This document shows positions 34,433 through 44,783 of a stretch of 64,000 bases of DNA, in pieces; position 1 is the first letter of the stretch, and every line of letters starts with the position of its first letter. The position numbers were made by a program, and so were the translations under genes. The notes beneath the pieces are model-generated. The model made no database searches, had not been told where the DNA came from, and worked only from the letters and a program-made list of their open reading frames with translations. The stretch comes from Fallopia convolvulus. Its lineage: Eukaryota > Streptophyta > Magnoliopsida > Caryophyllales > Polygonaceae. The stretch lies in assembly GCA_964016875.1 (NCBI GenBank), contig OZ024736.1:7261518-7325517 (forward strand), written 5' to 3'.

Positions 34433-35530
34433 CTAGGCTGAACCATCTTTATTCTGTGGACAATATGCACGCATGTGTCCTTCCTTTCCACACTGATAGC
34501 ACTTCCTGATTGATTTAGAACACTGTTTGTTGAAATGTCCTATCTCCCCACAGTTATAACAAACTATAGGACCTCTCTTTTGCTTGGATTGAAAAGACTT
34601 AGTTGAACCAGACTCAGTTTTAGCCCGGTTTGACTTTTCAAACTTCTGAAAGGGTGCCGGTCTTTTGAATCTACTAAATTGTGAACGTTGTTGAGATACT
34701 TATTCCCCTTTCTTTACCTCCTGATCAGACCTTTCCAAAGAAACTTCTAAGCGGTAGGCTGCATCAACATACTGTTCCAAAGTTGAACACTTTACATGGA
34801 CCATTAGTGGCTTCATCTTCGGGTTTAGCCATTCATAGAATCTCTCAATCTTTTGTTCTTCAGTAGAGATTTCGGATACAGCATACTGTAAAAGATGATT
34901 AAATTTGGCAGCCATCTCAGGTATTTTCATACCCTCAACTTGTGGGTACGAAAATTCTCTTTCTTTTTCTTTCCTCATAGCAGCAGAAAAGAACCTATCT
35001 AACATCTTATCTTTAAACATTCTCCAACTCAGTTTTGGGTGCCTAGACAAACCAGTACTTTTCCACCATTCAGTCGCCCCTTCCTTAAGCTGTAAAGCAG
35101 CAATACGTACTTTCTCAGACTCTTTGCATGAGATATTTTCCATCAACTGTTCGATGTGAGAAAACCAATATGCTATTTTAACAGGTTCACCTGTTTCATC
35201 ATAATTGTCAGGCTTCATGGACAGGAAAGTTTTCAAGGCCCGAGAAAAATTTACACTTTGAACAGGTGGAAGCTCTTGAGGGTATTCCACTTCTATATTT
35301 CCCACATGTCCACTTTCTTCAACTACTGGTGCAACATTTTGAGCAGCTGGGAGAACTAACTGAATAGTTTGAAGCATTAAATTCTTCAAAGTCTCCATAG
35401 TTTCCTCATCGAAAACTATATTCCTTCTAACCTTCAGATCAGGTTGATTCGCAGGATTTTGAGACTCTCATTTCTCCTTAGAACTCCTATCTGAACCATC
35501 CCCTTGCTCAGATCTTCCTGTGTTTACCAT
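34433..35530 (-). pseudogene. Element E gag with two zinc knuckles
   Basis: The ATG at 35530 (MVNTGRSEQGDGSDRSSKEK) opens the frame that continues through pol. The capsid domain reads FLSMKPDNYDETGEPVKIAY, WKSTGLSRHPKLSWRMFKD, EMAAKFNHLLQYA and ERFYEWLNPKM. Two CCHC knuckles follow: CYNCGEIGHFNKQC (complement of about 34520-34562) and CYQCGKEGHMRAYC (about 34455-34500). These bind the element RNA during packaging. Stops at 35468-35470 (TGA), 34700-34702 (TAA) and 34433-34435 (TAG) all fit C to T change. Confidence 0.9.
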
Positions 35531-35854
35531 CTGAATGAAACAACAGAAGACAAAACTTCCTTTATTCCACATCAAAATAAGAAATTAAAGAGGCATATAT
35601 ATAAACAAACTTCCATTTATTTATATCACATCATACACCAACTCTATTTTACAACTCTGTTCTGCAAACAAAGTCAAAACCAACTTATTTACATAAAGGG
35701 ACTTGTACTTCCACAAACCATTATTTACATACTATAAAAGCACACTTAAAACCACAACTTCTTAAACCTTAGAGCAAACCTTAATTTACATCTAAGAAAA
35801 CCCACAAAACCAACTTATCCATCTCGACTCGTTCATGCCTTTATCCATTCCTCA
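35531..35854 (-). other. Spacer between upstream ORF and gag of element E
   Basis: A/T-rich, with stops in all minus-strand frames. I see no gene, only the leader preceding the gag ATG at 35530. Confidence 0.5.
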
Positions 35855-36604
35855 CTACATCGAGGGAGGATGACAGAAGTTATCTAAAAAGTCAGCATCA
35901 AACTGCAAAGGGTCTTTTAGGACATTCTGATTGAATAAAAGTGATTCCCCTTGCTCGAGTTTTCTATAGAAGAAGTTTCTACGCGAAGGGCTTAAATGCA
36001 GTCCCGCAATGCCCCAGATAAAAAGATCCTCATAAGGTTCCAATTCTCGCTTCCAGGCCTACACGGCATTCATTAACCTTTCCGTCTTGACCTCAAATTT
36101 CACAAATTGAGTTCTCCCAGAGGATATCCAATCCTCCCAAGACTATATCATCATAGGATTTCCACCTTCAGTTTCCTGAACCTGATCTTTACCAGAAGAA
36201 CTAGGATCTGCCGATCCTACTATCTGTCGAGGATAGTTATCCACAGAAGGGGAAAGCCGCTGAGACGAAGTATAGACTCCAGACTCATGCGAAGATAGCG
36301 AAGATAACGAAGATTGACTTGAGTTCGAATACCGTATCTGCTCTGATTGTGGAGCCTCTTCTTCCTCAGGGTCTTCTTCTTCACTCGAGATGACTATCGG
36401 GTTCACTCCCATACCCAATTCCTCGTCGTTGGGTATGTCCACATATTCAATTTCCATTCTTGGCGAAGCGGGAAACCCTTTGATTAAGCTTACTCGAGAA
36501 GATTCTGCTTCATCAGCGGTGAGTGCTCCATTCTTCGCTCTTTTTCTAAGCTCATCATTACTATGCTGCCCTTGGTTCCTCTTCATTTCCTTGGAAAAGA
36601 ACAA
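35855..36604 (-). pseudogene. Extra ORF upstream of gag in element E, unknown function
   Basis: A frame of about 250 codons between primer site and gag. A start at 36586 (MKRNQGQHSNDELRKRAKNG) is more likely than 36604. It is very acidic and Ser-rich in the middle (SSEEEDPEEEEAPQSEQ) and has an aromatic/basic C-terminal part (LHLSPSRRNFFYRKLEQGES). Stops at 36143-36145 (TAG) and 36059-36061 (TAG) interrupt it, and a double stop ends it at 35857. I recognise no domain. It lies in the same frame as gag, but 324 noncoding bases (35531-35854) separate the two. It could be a leader protein or a captured host fragment. Confidence 0.45.
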
Positions 36605-36707
36605 GCAAAAGAATTTAGAATCTCCACAATTCTATTCATCAAAACTTCAAACCTAACTCCAAGGTTTAAAAGATATCAACTGGTAATCTATTTCTAGAGA
36701 ACTTTCA

Positions 36708-36719
36708 GCTCTGATACCA
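36708..36719 (-). promoter_or_regulatory. Element E primer binding site, tRNA-iMet type
   Basis: The minus strand reads TGGTATCAGAGC four bases after the end of the 5' LTR. This is the classical initiator tRNA-Met primer site. Confidence 0.9.
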
Positions 36720-36723
36720 CTTC

Positions 36724-39375
36724 TGTAACACCCCCTCCCTATTGTACTTGAGATGTTACTGCCAGTAACCCTAATTAGTCCTAATTCAAGGTTACCCAAG
36801 GCTTTAAAACTTATAATCACAACAAGTATTACAACCCTTTATTACAACCATAGTATGACTTCCTTCCATACACAAAAGCATAATCACAACTTGGACAAAA
36901 GTAAAATATTTACAACAGACTTGTTCTTCTTCAAGCGACCACTTTCAAAACCTTTTTACATTCTAAACTCCTTGGCTAGCCTTCTCTTCGTGGATTAACT
37001 TCTTTAGTAGTTGATGTGTCGTATACAAACGGTGGGCACCAGCCGGCCATGCAATTGAATAAGGTGGTCGGATTAGTCTAATGAAAGACTAAGCAAGTGG
37101 AGAAAATGATTGGTTCCTATGGTAGTGACTAAACATATTGGCATCGAAATCCGAATGACAATCAGTCGATGATCCAACAGTTAGTAGTCCCATAGAGGAT
37201 AAGAAATGAGGCATGCATAATCAAAAGATAGGACACCACAACTTGCGGTTCCATTAAGAAACATGAATAATTGTTGGGAACTTATATTAATCACACAATA
37301 TTTTCTTTAAAAGCCTCCATCGACTAATCAGATTGACTTAATCAAAGTTAAAGAATCATTCATAATCGGGAGTAAGAATGGTTATCGAATAGACTAACCA
37401 TTCGGGTACATTAATGTGCTTAACGCACTTATCTTGTATTACTTTCAAAACTTTTCACAACCAAGTTGGTAACTTTTAAGCGGCTAAAACCGCAGAGAAT
37501 CCACATGTACATGGAGACATCAAGATGAGAGGGATGAATTCCATGATCATTGACGAACCTAGTACCAATTTGCACTTAGCTAGAGTGCATGAACACCTCC
37601 TTTGGCGTTGAGCGAGGTATGAGTCATGACCCGAATGTTGGGATATGATAGTAACGAGCTAAACCTCCCAACATAGACTGTGTTATAAAGAGGTCATCGG
37701 AGACTCGACTCCTACCCCTGAAACTAATTACTTCACAACAATGCCTTAGCATGAGACAACACACAAGGTCGCATATAACGGACCTAAATCTAGTTCTAGC
37801 GCAAACAGAATAAACAACATGGTCATTATTTCTAACAATATAACAACCTATCATATTATATTAAGCATACAAGTTGTTCCCAACACAAATATTAAATGGG
37901 ATTCAATTCCTAATTTAATAATATTAATGCAAGAGCGAACCATGCACTTGTCTTATAAGGCGCGCTCAAAGCTCTCAGCGATTCCAACAGAATTCTTTAT
38001 CTGCCTTTTGCCAATTATAACAACAGATTCTTCAACAACGAGCTCATGGATATAATTCTTAGTTGTATAATCCAATTCTACAACTTCCTAATCGATAAAC
38101 GATTTGATTTCCGAATATCGATATATATATAAATCCTTAGTTATTATGCTTCAAGGAGCCATCTTGGTGGAATTATAACTAATTATCCGCTTCACTTTTG
38201 AAACAATTTTCTAAATAAAAATTGTTCATTAGTAACAATTCTACAAGATTACCAAATTTCAGATCAAACGGATTAACGACAAATCCCGAGTAATTATCCG
38301 AAGTCCTTTACCTAACAACCGATGTCTAAACTTGTCTTCGCTATAAGTAACGATCCAGACGTCCGTTTCTCGAGCGGTTTGAACCTGTGGAACCGAAAGG
38401 TCCTTTCGGTGGCTCCGTAACCACCCCGCTAATTAATTTCGAGCGTTAATACCTTCACTCAAACTTCGAGCTTGTTCGGCTCGATGGTGGCTCGACCCAA
38501 GGGCCCGAGGGTGGCGGTGTAGTGTCCGGTGGCAACCCTTGGCGGTGGTGGTGGTTGGCGAGCTGCTGAACGCCGGCGGCGTCCCAAAACAAGGCGAAGA
38601 AGAAGCCGAAGACGAAGGGCGTCCCTTCTCCCGAATCTGTTCCGTTCTGATTCTTCCTTGCTGGTTTTGGCCTTCAACCAGCTGGCTACACACAACAAGA
38701 AGAGGAGGAGATGGGGGTGTTGCTAGGGTGGTTGGCTAGCAAAGTGGTGGCAAGGTGGTGGCAAGGTCCGAATTCAAACCCGCTCGTCGTTCCGTCCGAA
38801 CTTTCAATTTCACTCTCGGTTTTGATTTGTAAGGGAAGAAGATGAGGTTTGAAAAAGTCAAAAAAAATGGCTTTGTACAATTCTATCTTTCAAAACCTTA
38901 GGTGTTAAGCAAAAGACATCAAAAGCAAATTTCCGTCCCGAAACGGGACTCGCGTTAAAACCTCGGGTGGAAAAACTTACTAAACAAAAGACGTCACGAA
39001 GCAAATTTCAAAACCTCGGGTGGAAAAACTTACTAAACAAAAAACGTCCCGTAAATTATGTAGACCAATAAAACCAATTTTCCATGATTTTATCTTGCTA
39101 CCTTCAATTTTTAAGGCTTCGTTTCGTATTTTACATTCCTTCCGGTACATAATTAAAAAGACGGCTTATCCAATAAATATTCTTTTTCCACTCAAAAATC
39201 CTAAAATTCACATCAATCCATAAAATCATTTCCTTATGATTTTAGGTCATCACCAACAATTTTCTAGGATTTAATCTCCAACAAAAATATTGGATTAAGC
39301 GTTAAAACGGACAAAAAGGTTAAAAAGATATCCGAGAAAAATTCGAAAATATCCTATAAAACCGCAGTTATTACA
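36724..39375 (-). repeat. Element E 5' LTR (right copy)
   Basis: Copy of 28113-30729, containing a short extra duplication near 38960-39010. It ends at ATTACA and is followed by the GTTAC target duplication. Bases 39381-39438 beyond it are element C leader. Confidence 0.92.
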
Positions 39376-39438
39376 GTTACCAACTCAGCGGAGTCTCGAA
39401 AAACGTAAAAAGAACAAAACTTGGCATTATTGAAATGT

Positions 39439-39455
39439 CCCCAGCAACAGCGCCA
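39439..39455 (-). promoter_or_regulatory. Element C primer binding site, tRNA-Asp type with two changes
   Basis: The minus strand reads TGGCGCTGTTGCTGGGG next to the LTR. It differs from the element D site at two positions, both C to T. It fixes the minus orientation of element C. Confidence 0.85.
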
Positions 39456-39458
39456 ATT

Positions 39459-40780
39459 TGTTGATAGGGTTTATTGACAACAAATAAATTTATAGTCCAG
39501 ATCCCGTTGTGTATAGGGAGGTCAGAATCGTCCACAGGGAAAAGTCAATATCAAGATTTGTAACTTATCACGCAAGCAATCAAACAATGCAAGGGGTTTT
39601 TTTAGCAAGAAAAAAGGAATTCTAAGGTAAAGGTATCACCACAACAACAATTATGCATGCCAAACGCTAATGAAACACATAGATCATGCTTTTATCACAT
39701 AAAGGTGCTAACTTTCGTTAACTAAAGCAAATAATTCAATCAACTTTCGCTAAATTAACAAACTTACTATCTAATCTCTTCTACTTCAACTAGGATTGAT
39801 CCGCTTTCGCTTCAAAACCCTAATTTTATTATTCCGATTTAAGGTTTCCGCTTTCGCTTCAACTATAAATCAGAAATTCCTATCAACTTTCGTATCAAGG
39901 ATTAAGAACAAGAGAGAAGATTCATGCAATAAAAACAATCAAAACATGATCATAAACAAGCATGCACAACCATTGTTTGGTTCAACCCCAACCTAAAAGA
40001 GAGAGAGACTACTCACAAAGCATAATTAAAAGCAAAACTGAATTAAATTAAAAGAGAAAGCATACAACTTTGAATCCAAACTAACTTGTCTTCCAAGCAA
40101 CACCACAAACTCGTCTCTCCTTCTCTTGCCTCCTCTCAATCGTCTATCCTCCTCCTCCTCCTCTAACTTGAATGATAAGAAAACTAAAGAGAGGACAAGT
40201 GTATTTATAGAGAAACTATTCTATCTTAGATCTATCTATAAGGTAATAATATCTTCTAATAAGATGTATCCCTTCTATCTATCAAATAACATAAAAGGAA
40301 ATAGGATAAAAGCCTTTAATTTGGACTGACTCGGTCTTCCGCTACGACACGGGTACCTCATTAACGACATGAGAGCCTCGTTAACGACCCTGTTCAACAC
40401 TTCGAACAGCCTTGAGTAAAAGTTGCGTAGCGGATTTGTTACAACTCTGTTTGACTCGATTCTTTTTCTTATGTTCTTGTAACGAATTTCTCTATCTCTT
40501 TCCAAGCTCAAACTTGATCTTCAATGACTTTACTTAAGCACTTAATCTTCATCTTTTCTTCATTCTTGAGTGCTATCTTCAAGTGCTTTCCTCCTTTCTT
40601 CAAAAAGGCTCCAAATAGCTTCAAAAACCTGCACAACACCACCAAAGCTTATGTAGACTCCATATCTTAAAGAAATATGAAAACCTATACAAACGACTTA
40701 AAATAAAACACAAAACTAAAGAAAAAGACTCAAACACACTAAAAACACACCCTAAAACACGACTAAAAAGGCATACATCA
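39459..40780 (-). repeat. Element C 5' LTR (full-length copy)
   Basis: On the minus strand it starts TGATGTATGCC and ends CTATCAACA, 1,322 bp. A minus-strand TATAAATA box lies at about 40202-40209. A palindromic module is at 40348-40402 (GGTACC, then TTAACGAC twice). It contains the roughly 430 bases missing from the left copy. Confidence 0.88.
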
Positions 40781-40785
40781 ATCAT

Positions 40786-43205
40786 TTGGGGAGAAATGTG
40801 TCGGCTTACGTCGAAGACATTGTGGTCCGGAGCAAAACCTTGGAGGAACATTTGGTTGACCTCGTAGAGGTTCATGATCAGTGCACGGGGAATAAATGTG
40901 AACCCCGCCAGGATCAAGTCAATTCTCTCAATGAGGTCACCCTGGTCTCGGACCGAGGTACAACGACTCTACAACGCTGTGAACTACCTGGGGAGATTCT
41001 ACTCTCGTTTGGCAGACAGGTCGTGGCCTTTCTTCGCGACCCTAAAGAAAAACAACAAGTTTGTCTAGGACGAGGAGTTAGAGCTTGCTTTCTCTAGGTT
41101 GAAGGCATTTCTGTCAAAACGCCCCACGTTGTCACCTCCGAAGGTGGGCGAAGATTTGAAACTATACGTGGTTGTGAGCCCAGAGACGGTTAACGTAGTG
41201 TTGACAAGAAAGGCGATGCACCCCGTGTATTTCATCAATCATGTGCTCCAACCTGCGGAGCAGCGATAATCCTCGACAAAGAAAATGTCCTTGGATGTGG
41301 TAACAGCCGTGAGGTGCCTGCACCCTTACTTTCATGCCCATCCAATCTAGGTCCTCTCAAATCTCCCTCTCCGGCAGATCCTCCACCAGCCCACCCTCTC
41401 TAGGTGGATGACGAAGTGGGCGGTCGAGCTCTCCGAATTCGACATCAACTACCTGCCAAGAACTGCAATGAACGGGCAGGCTCTCGCCGAATGCCCGACT
41501 TCATGGTGGAAGTAAACTTCCCCGAAGCTGATGAAAGTGCGGATGAGTGGAAGGTCTTTGTGGACAGCTTGCGATGTGATGTCGGAGGCGGGGCAAGCGT
41601 ATTTCTTGTCGGCCCCTCAATCGACACGGAGTATGCTCTTAACTTCGCCTTCGATGCCACCAATAACGAGGCCGAGTATGAGGCCATGATCGTTGGGATA
41701 AAGATAGCGTTGCTCAGTGAAGCTCGCAAGATTAGGGTGTACACCGAATCCGAATTGGTGGCACGGCAGTTGAGTGGCTAGTATGAGGCCAAGACGGGGT
41801 TCTTACCCGCGTACTAGGAGAAGGTTAAATCCTTGGTATCATGTCTAGAAACATTTGCAGTAGAATCTGTACCGCGCGTTGTAAACACAAAGGCCGATGC
41901 CCTCGCAAGGCTGGGGTCGGCTCTTCCCTTAGAAGTGGGCAATCGCGTGATGGTGGAGAGAAAGCTCTCGCGGAGCGTGACCAGTAGATTTTTCTCCGTC
42001 GGACTCGAAGACCTGATGACTCCCATCACGGGATATGTGGAAAGCGGGATCCTTAGGAAGCATCCCGCAGAAGCCAGAAAACCTACTACGTTGTTGGAGG
42101 ACGACTCTATCGTCGGGGTTTGCAGAGCCCAATTTGTTGTGTATGCCAGGCGAGGCTAAAGAGCACATCTAATTTGAGGTGCATGAGGAGTGTGTGGCGG
42201 TCATCCCGGTTGGCGCGCCTTGTCACACAAAATCGTCCACTTGGGGTATTTTTGGCCCACTATCCGGCAGGACGCGAGGACTTTCGTCCAGAACTGCGAT
42301 GGGTTCTAGAGGCACGCCAACATCCAACATGCCCTAACCTCGCCTTTGCGCTCGATTCACGCACCCTGCCCCTTTGCAATGTGGGGGATGGATATTCTAG
42401 GATCCTTCTCCAAGGCCACAGGGCAGGCCAGTTCATTCTAGTCATCGTTAACTATTTCACGAAGTGGGTCGAGGCAGAGGCAATGGCGAAGATCACGGGA
42501 GCAAAGGTCTACTCTTTTCTCTAGAAAAACCTCGTGTGTCGCTTCGGGGTCCCCATGACCATCATGACAGACCATGGTTCCTAGTGCGAATGCGAGGAAA
42601 CCTGAACCTTTTGCTCCGAGCCGGGCATAGCCCTCAAATTTTCCTCAATGGCCCATCCCCAGTCAAACGGCCAAATAGAGAACGTCAACACTCAGATCCT
42701 GTCCGATCTTAAGAGGCGTTTAGGCACCACACAAGGTCTCTGGGCGGAGCATCTTCCCCTCGTCATGTGGACATATCGAACAATCGCGTGCCGCGCCACG
42801 GGGGAAACTCCCTTCGCTATGACCTACGGGGAAGACGCGCTGGTTTCGGTCAATACACTGGTCCCTTCGGCAAGGGATTTCAACTTCGATGAAAAAGAAA
42901 ATGAGGCCGCTCTCAAGGTAGAGTTACAGTTCAGGGACGAATTTTGCGAGGTCGCGGCCTTGCTCTCCAAGTAGTACAAGCGACAGGTCGCGGTGTACCA
43001 TGACAAGAAGGTTAGACCCCGGGTTTTAACCTCGGGAAATCTTATTCTAAGGTGCATCGATGGGGGGAAGCTAGACTCAAACTGGGAGGGGCCATATCTC
43101 CTTGGAGAAGAGGTCGCACTTGGGGCCTTTAAGCTAAAAGATAGCGAAGGGCGCACTCTAAGCAAGACTTGGAATATCACTCCGCTCAAAAGGTATTATA
43201 TGTAA
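40786..43205 (+). pseudogene. Element A end of RT, RNase H domains and integrase
   Basis: Resumes in frame with the RT palm (AYVEDIVVRSKTLEEHLVDL), where the first catalytic Asp is Glu. Frameshifts follow near 40890-41070. A first RNase H is degenerate (about 41110-41500). The second, archaeal-type domain is clearer: DEWKVFVDSLRCDVGGGASV, ATNNEAEYEAMIVGIKIALL, and NTKADALARLGS after two stops (41779 and about 41815). Integrase has NYFTKWVEAEAMAKITGAKV, MTDHGS, NGQIENVNTQILSDLKRRL and GETPFAMTYG. The C-terminal part (42993-43205) has GGKLDSNWEGPYLLGEEV and ends ITPLKRYYM. The whole region is dead. Confidence 0.82.
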
Positions 43206-43280
43206 AATTTCTAAATTTTCGTTGTCACTAAATTTTGTGTATAAAGGGTGACGAATTATTTTACAATGTTATCTATGTTT

Positions 43281-43955
43281 GGAAACAATCCAGCGAGGTC
43301 ACGATCACTAGGAGCAATCCCTAGTGATTGTCATGCTCTATCCTCCCCACGCTTCCCGCTTGGGGTTGGAAACAATCCAGCGAGATCGCGATCACTGGGA
43401 GCAATCCCGAGTGATCGTCACGCTCTATCCTCCCCAAGCTTCCCGCTTGGGTTTGGAAACAATCCAGTGAAATCGCGATCACCGGGAGCAATCCCGAGTG
43501 ATTGTCATAATCTGTCCTCCCCAAGCTTCCCGTTTGGGGTTGGAAACAACTCAACGAGGTCGCGATCACTAGAGCAATCCCGAGTGATCGTCACAATCTG
43601 TCCTCCCCAAGCTTCCTGCTTGGGGTTGGAAACAACCCAGCCAGGTCGCGACCATTGGGAGCAATCCCGAGTGATTGTCACAATCTGTGCTCCCCAAGCT
43701 TCCCGCTTGGGGTTGGAAACAATCCAGCGAGGTAGCGATCACTGGGAGCAATCCCGAAAGATCGTCATGCTCTATCGTTCCCAAGCTTCCCGCTTGGGGT
43801 TGGAAACAATCCAGCGAGGTCACAATCACTAGGAGCAACCCCGAGTGATTGTCAAAATCTGTCCTCCCCCAAGCTTCCCGCTTGGGGTTGGAAATTATCC
43901 AACAAGGTCGCGATCATCCGGAGAAATCCCGAGTGATCATCACAAGCGAGGATCG
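43281..43955 (+). repeat. 87-bp tandem repeat, about eight units, in element A
   Basis: GGAAACAA starts units at 43281, 43368, 43455, 43542, 43628, 43715 and 43802, and a diverged unit starts at 43890. Spacing is 86-88 bases. Each unit has two potential hairpins: GATCACT-GGGA-GCAA-TCCC-(G)AGTGATC, with a GNRA-type loop, and CCCCAAGC-TTCCC-GCTTGGGG. The array lies between the integrase stop and the antisense gene. Since 87 is divisible by three, long false reading frames occur on both strands. Confidence 0.92.
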
Positions 43956-44420
43956 TGATCGCTGCATATAATCCGTGTGACATGCGCGATCCGAGCTTCC
44001 CGCTTGGGGATGGAAATAACCTGTGTGACATGCGCGATCCGAGCGAGGATCGTGATCGCTGCATATAATCCGTGTGATATGCGCAATCCGAGCGAGGCTC
44101 GTGATCGCTGCATATAATCTAAGTGTGACATGCGCGATCTGAGCGGGGCTCAGGATCGCTGCATATAATCCAAGTATGATATGCGCGATCCGAGCGAGGC
44201 TCGCGATCGCTGCATATAATCCAAATGTGATATGCATGATTCAAACGAGGCTCGTGATCGCTGCATATAATCCAAGAGTGATATGCGCGATCCGAGTGAG
44301 GCTCGCGATCGCTGCACATAATCCAAGTGTGACATGTGCGATTCGAGCGAGGCTCGCGATCGTTGCATATAATCAGTGTGACATGCACGATCCGAGCAAG
44401 GATCGTGATCGCTGCATATT
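43950..44420 (+). repeat. About 50-bp tandem repeat in element A, spacer array
   Basis: GCATATA (or GCACATA) occurs at 43963, 44061, 44110, 44161, 44212, 44263, 44314, 44364 and 44413, giving a period of 49-51 bases. The typical unit contains GCGATCCGAGC-GAG-GCTCGCGATCGC, a near-perfect hairpin. A piece of the 87-bp unit (CTTCCCGCTTGGGG) interrupts the array at about 44003-44016, so the two arrays overlapped or exchanged sequence. Confidence 0.9.
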
Positions 44421-44783
44421 CAAATAATAGAATGGCCTGATATGGCCCGAGTAGTCTGCAAGCTTTGCATCACATGCGCCATGGGGTTGGATCGGGATGA
44501 AGTGGGCCTTCGGAGCCCTAAAAAAAGCACAAATATAACCACAAGCAAAGGTAAAAAGGAAAGTGCATAAAATAAGGCCGCGAAGGCCAAAATATCATAT
44601 TACAAGCCCCATCGGGGCCACCAAAGTACTCCAAAAAAAAGAAACAAAAAAGGAGACTACAAAAGGCAACTCTCATTCCTTGGTCTTGTCGGCAGGCGGG
44701 GCCATTGGGAACTGGCGGAGGGGTGAGGCATTGACAACTTCAAGCTTAGAGGTGGGATTGGTATGGGCGTGGTTCAGATTTTC
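44421..44783 (+). other. Spacer after the tandem arrays of element A
   Basis: I see no gene. It is likely the 3' untranslated end of the antisense gene, with A-rich stretches at 44570-44660. Confidence 0.4.

Larger units (their letters stand above)
28113..39375 (-). mobile_element. Element E: Tekay (Del) chromovirus LTR retrotransposon, minus strand
   Basis: An 11.3-kb element with LTRs of 2,617 bp (28113-30729) and 2,652 bp (36724-39375) and a perfect GTTAC duplication (28108-28112 and 39376-39380). The LTRs start TGTAACACC and end ATTACA. Primer site TGGTATCAGAGC (tRNA initiator Met type) lies at 36708-36719. The order on the minus strand is an extra ORF, gag with two zinc knuckles, protease, RT, RNase H, integrase and chromodomain. 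Long LTRs plus a chromodomain fit Tekay. It inserted into the leader of element C. LTR divergence is low apart from short indels, so insertion was fairly recent. Confidence 0.93.
12428..40780 (-). mobile_element. Element C: Athila-type non-autonomous LTR retrotransposon (minus strand) hosting D and E
   Basis: LTRs lie at 12428-13316 and 39459-40780, with a perfect ATCAT duplication at 12423-12427 and 40781-40785. Orientation is minus because the primer site (PBS) abuts the right LTR and the GGGGTA purine tract abuts the left one. Without D and E the element is about 6.4 kb. Inside it are a leader, the C-terminal part of gag with a protease, and a long 3' region. I find no RT, RNase H, integrase or capsid. 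The two LTRs differ more from each other than those of D or E do, which fits the nesting order. Confidence 0.88.

Noticed and set aside
12428..40780. A single giant 28-kb retrotransposon between the outer LTRs
   Set aside because: Two complete elements (D and E) with their own LTRs, primer sites and target duplications lie inside. The true element C is about 6.4 kb.
43248..44388. Long open frames on both strands, such as 194 codons at 43248-43832 and several minus-strand frames at 43850-44388
   Set aside because: They come from tandem units of 87 and about 51 bases, both multiples of three. Frames open on several strands at once, with repeated peptides and no known domain.
43281..44420. CRISPR-like array
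   Set aside because: Units are contiguous tandem repeats without unique spacers, inside a plant retrotransposon.
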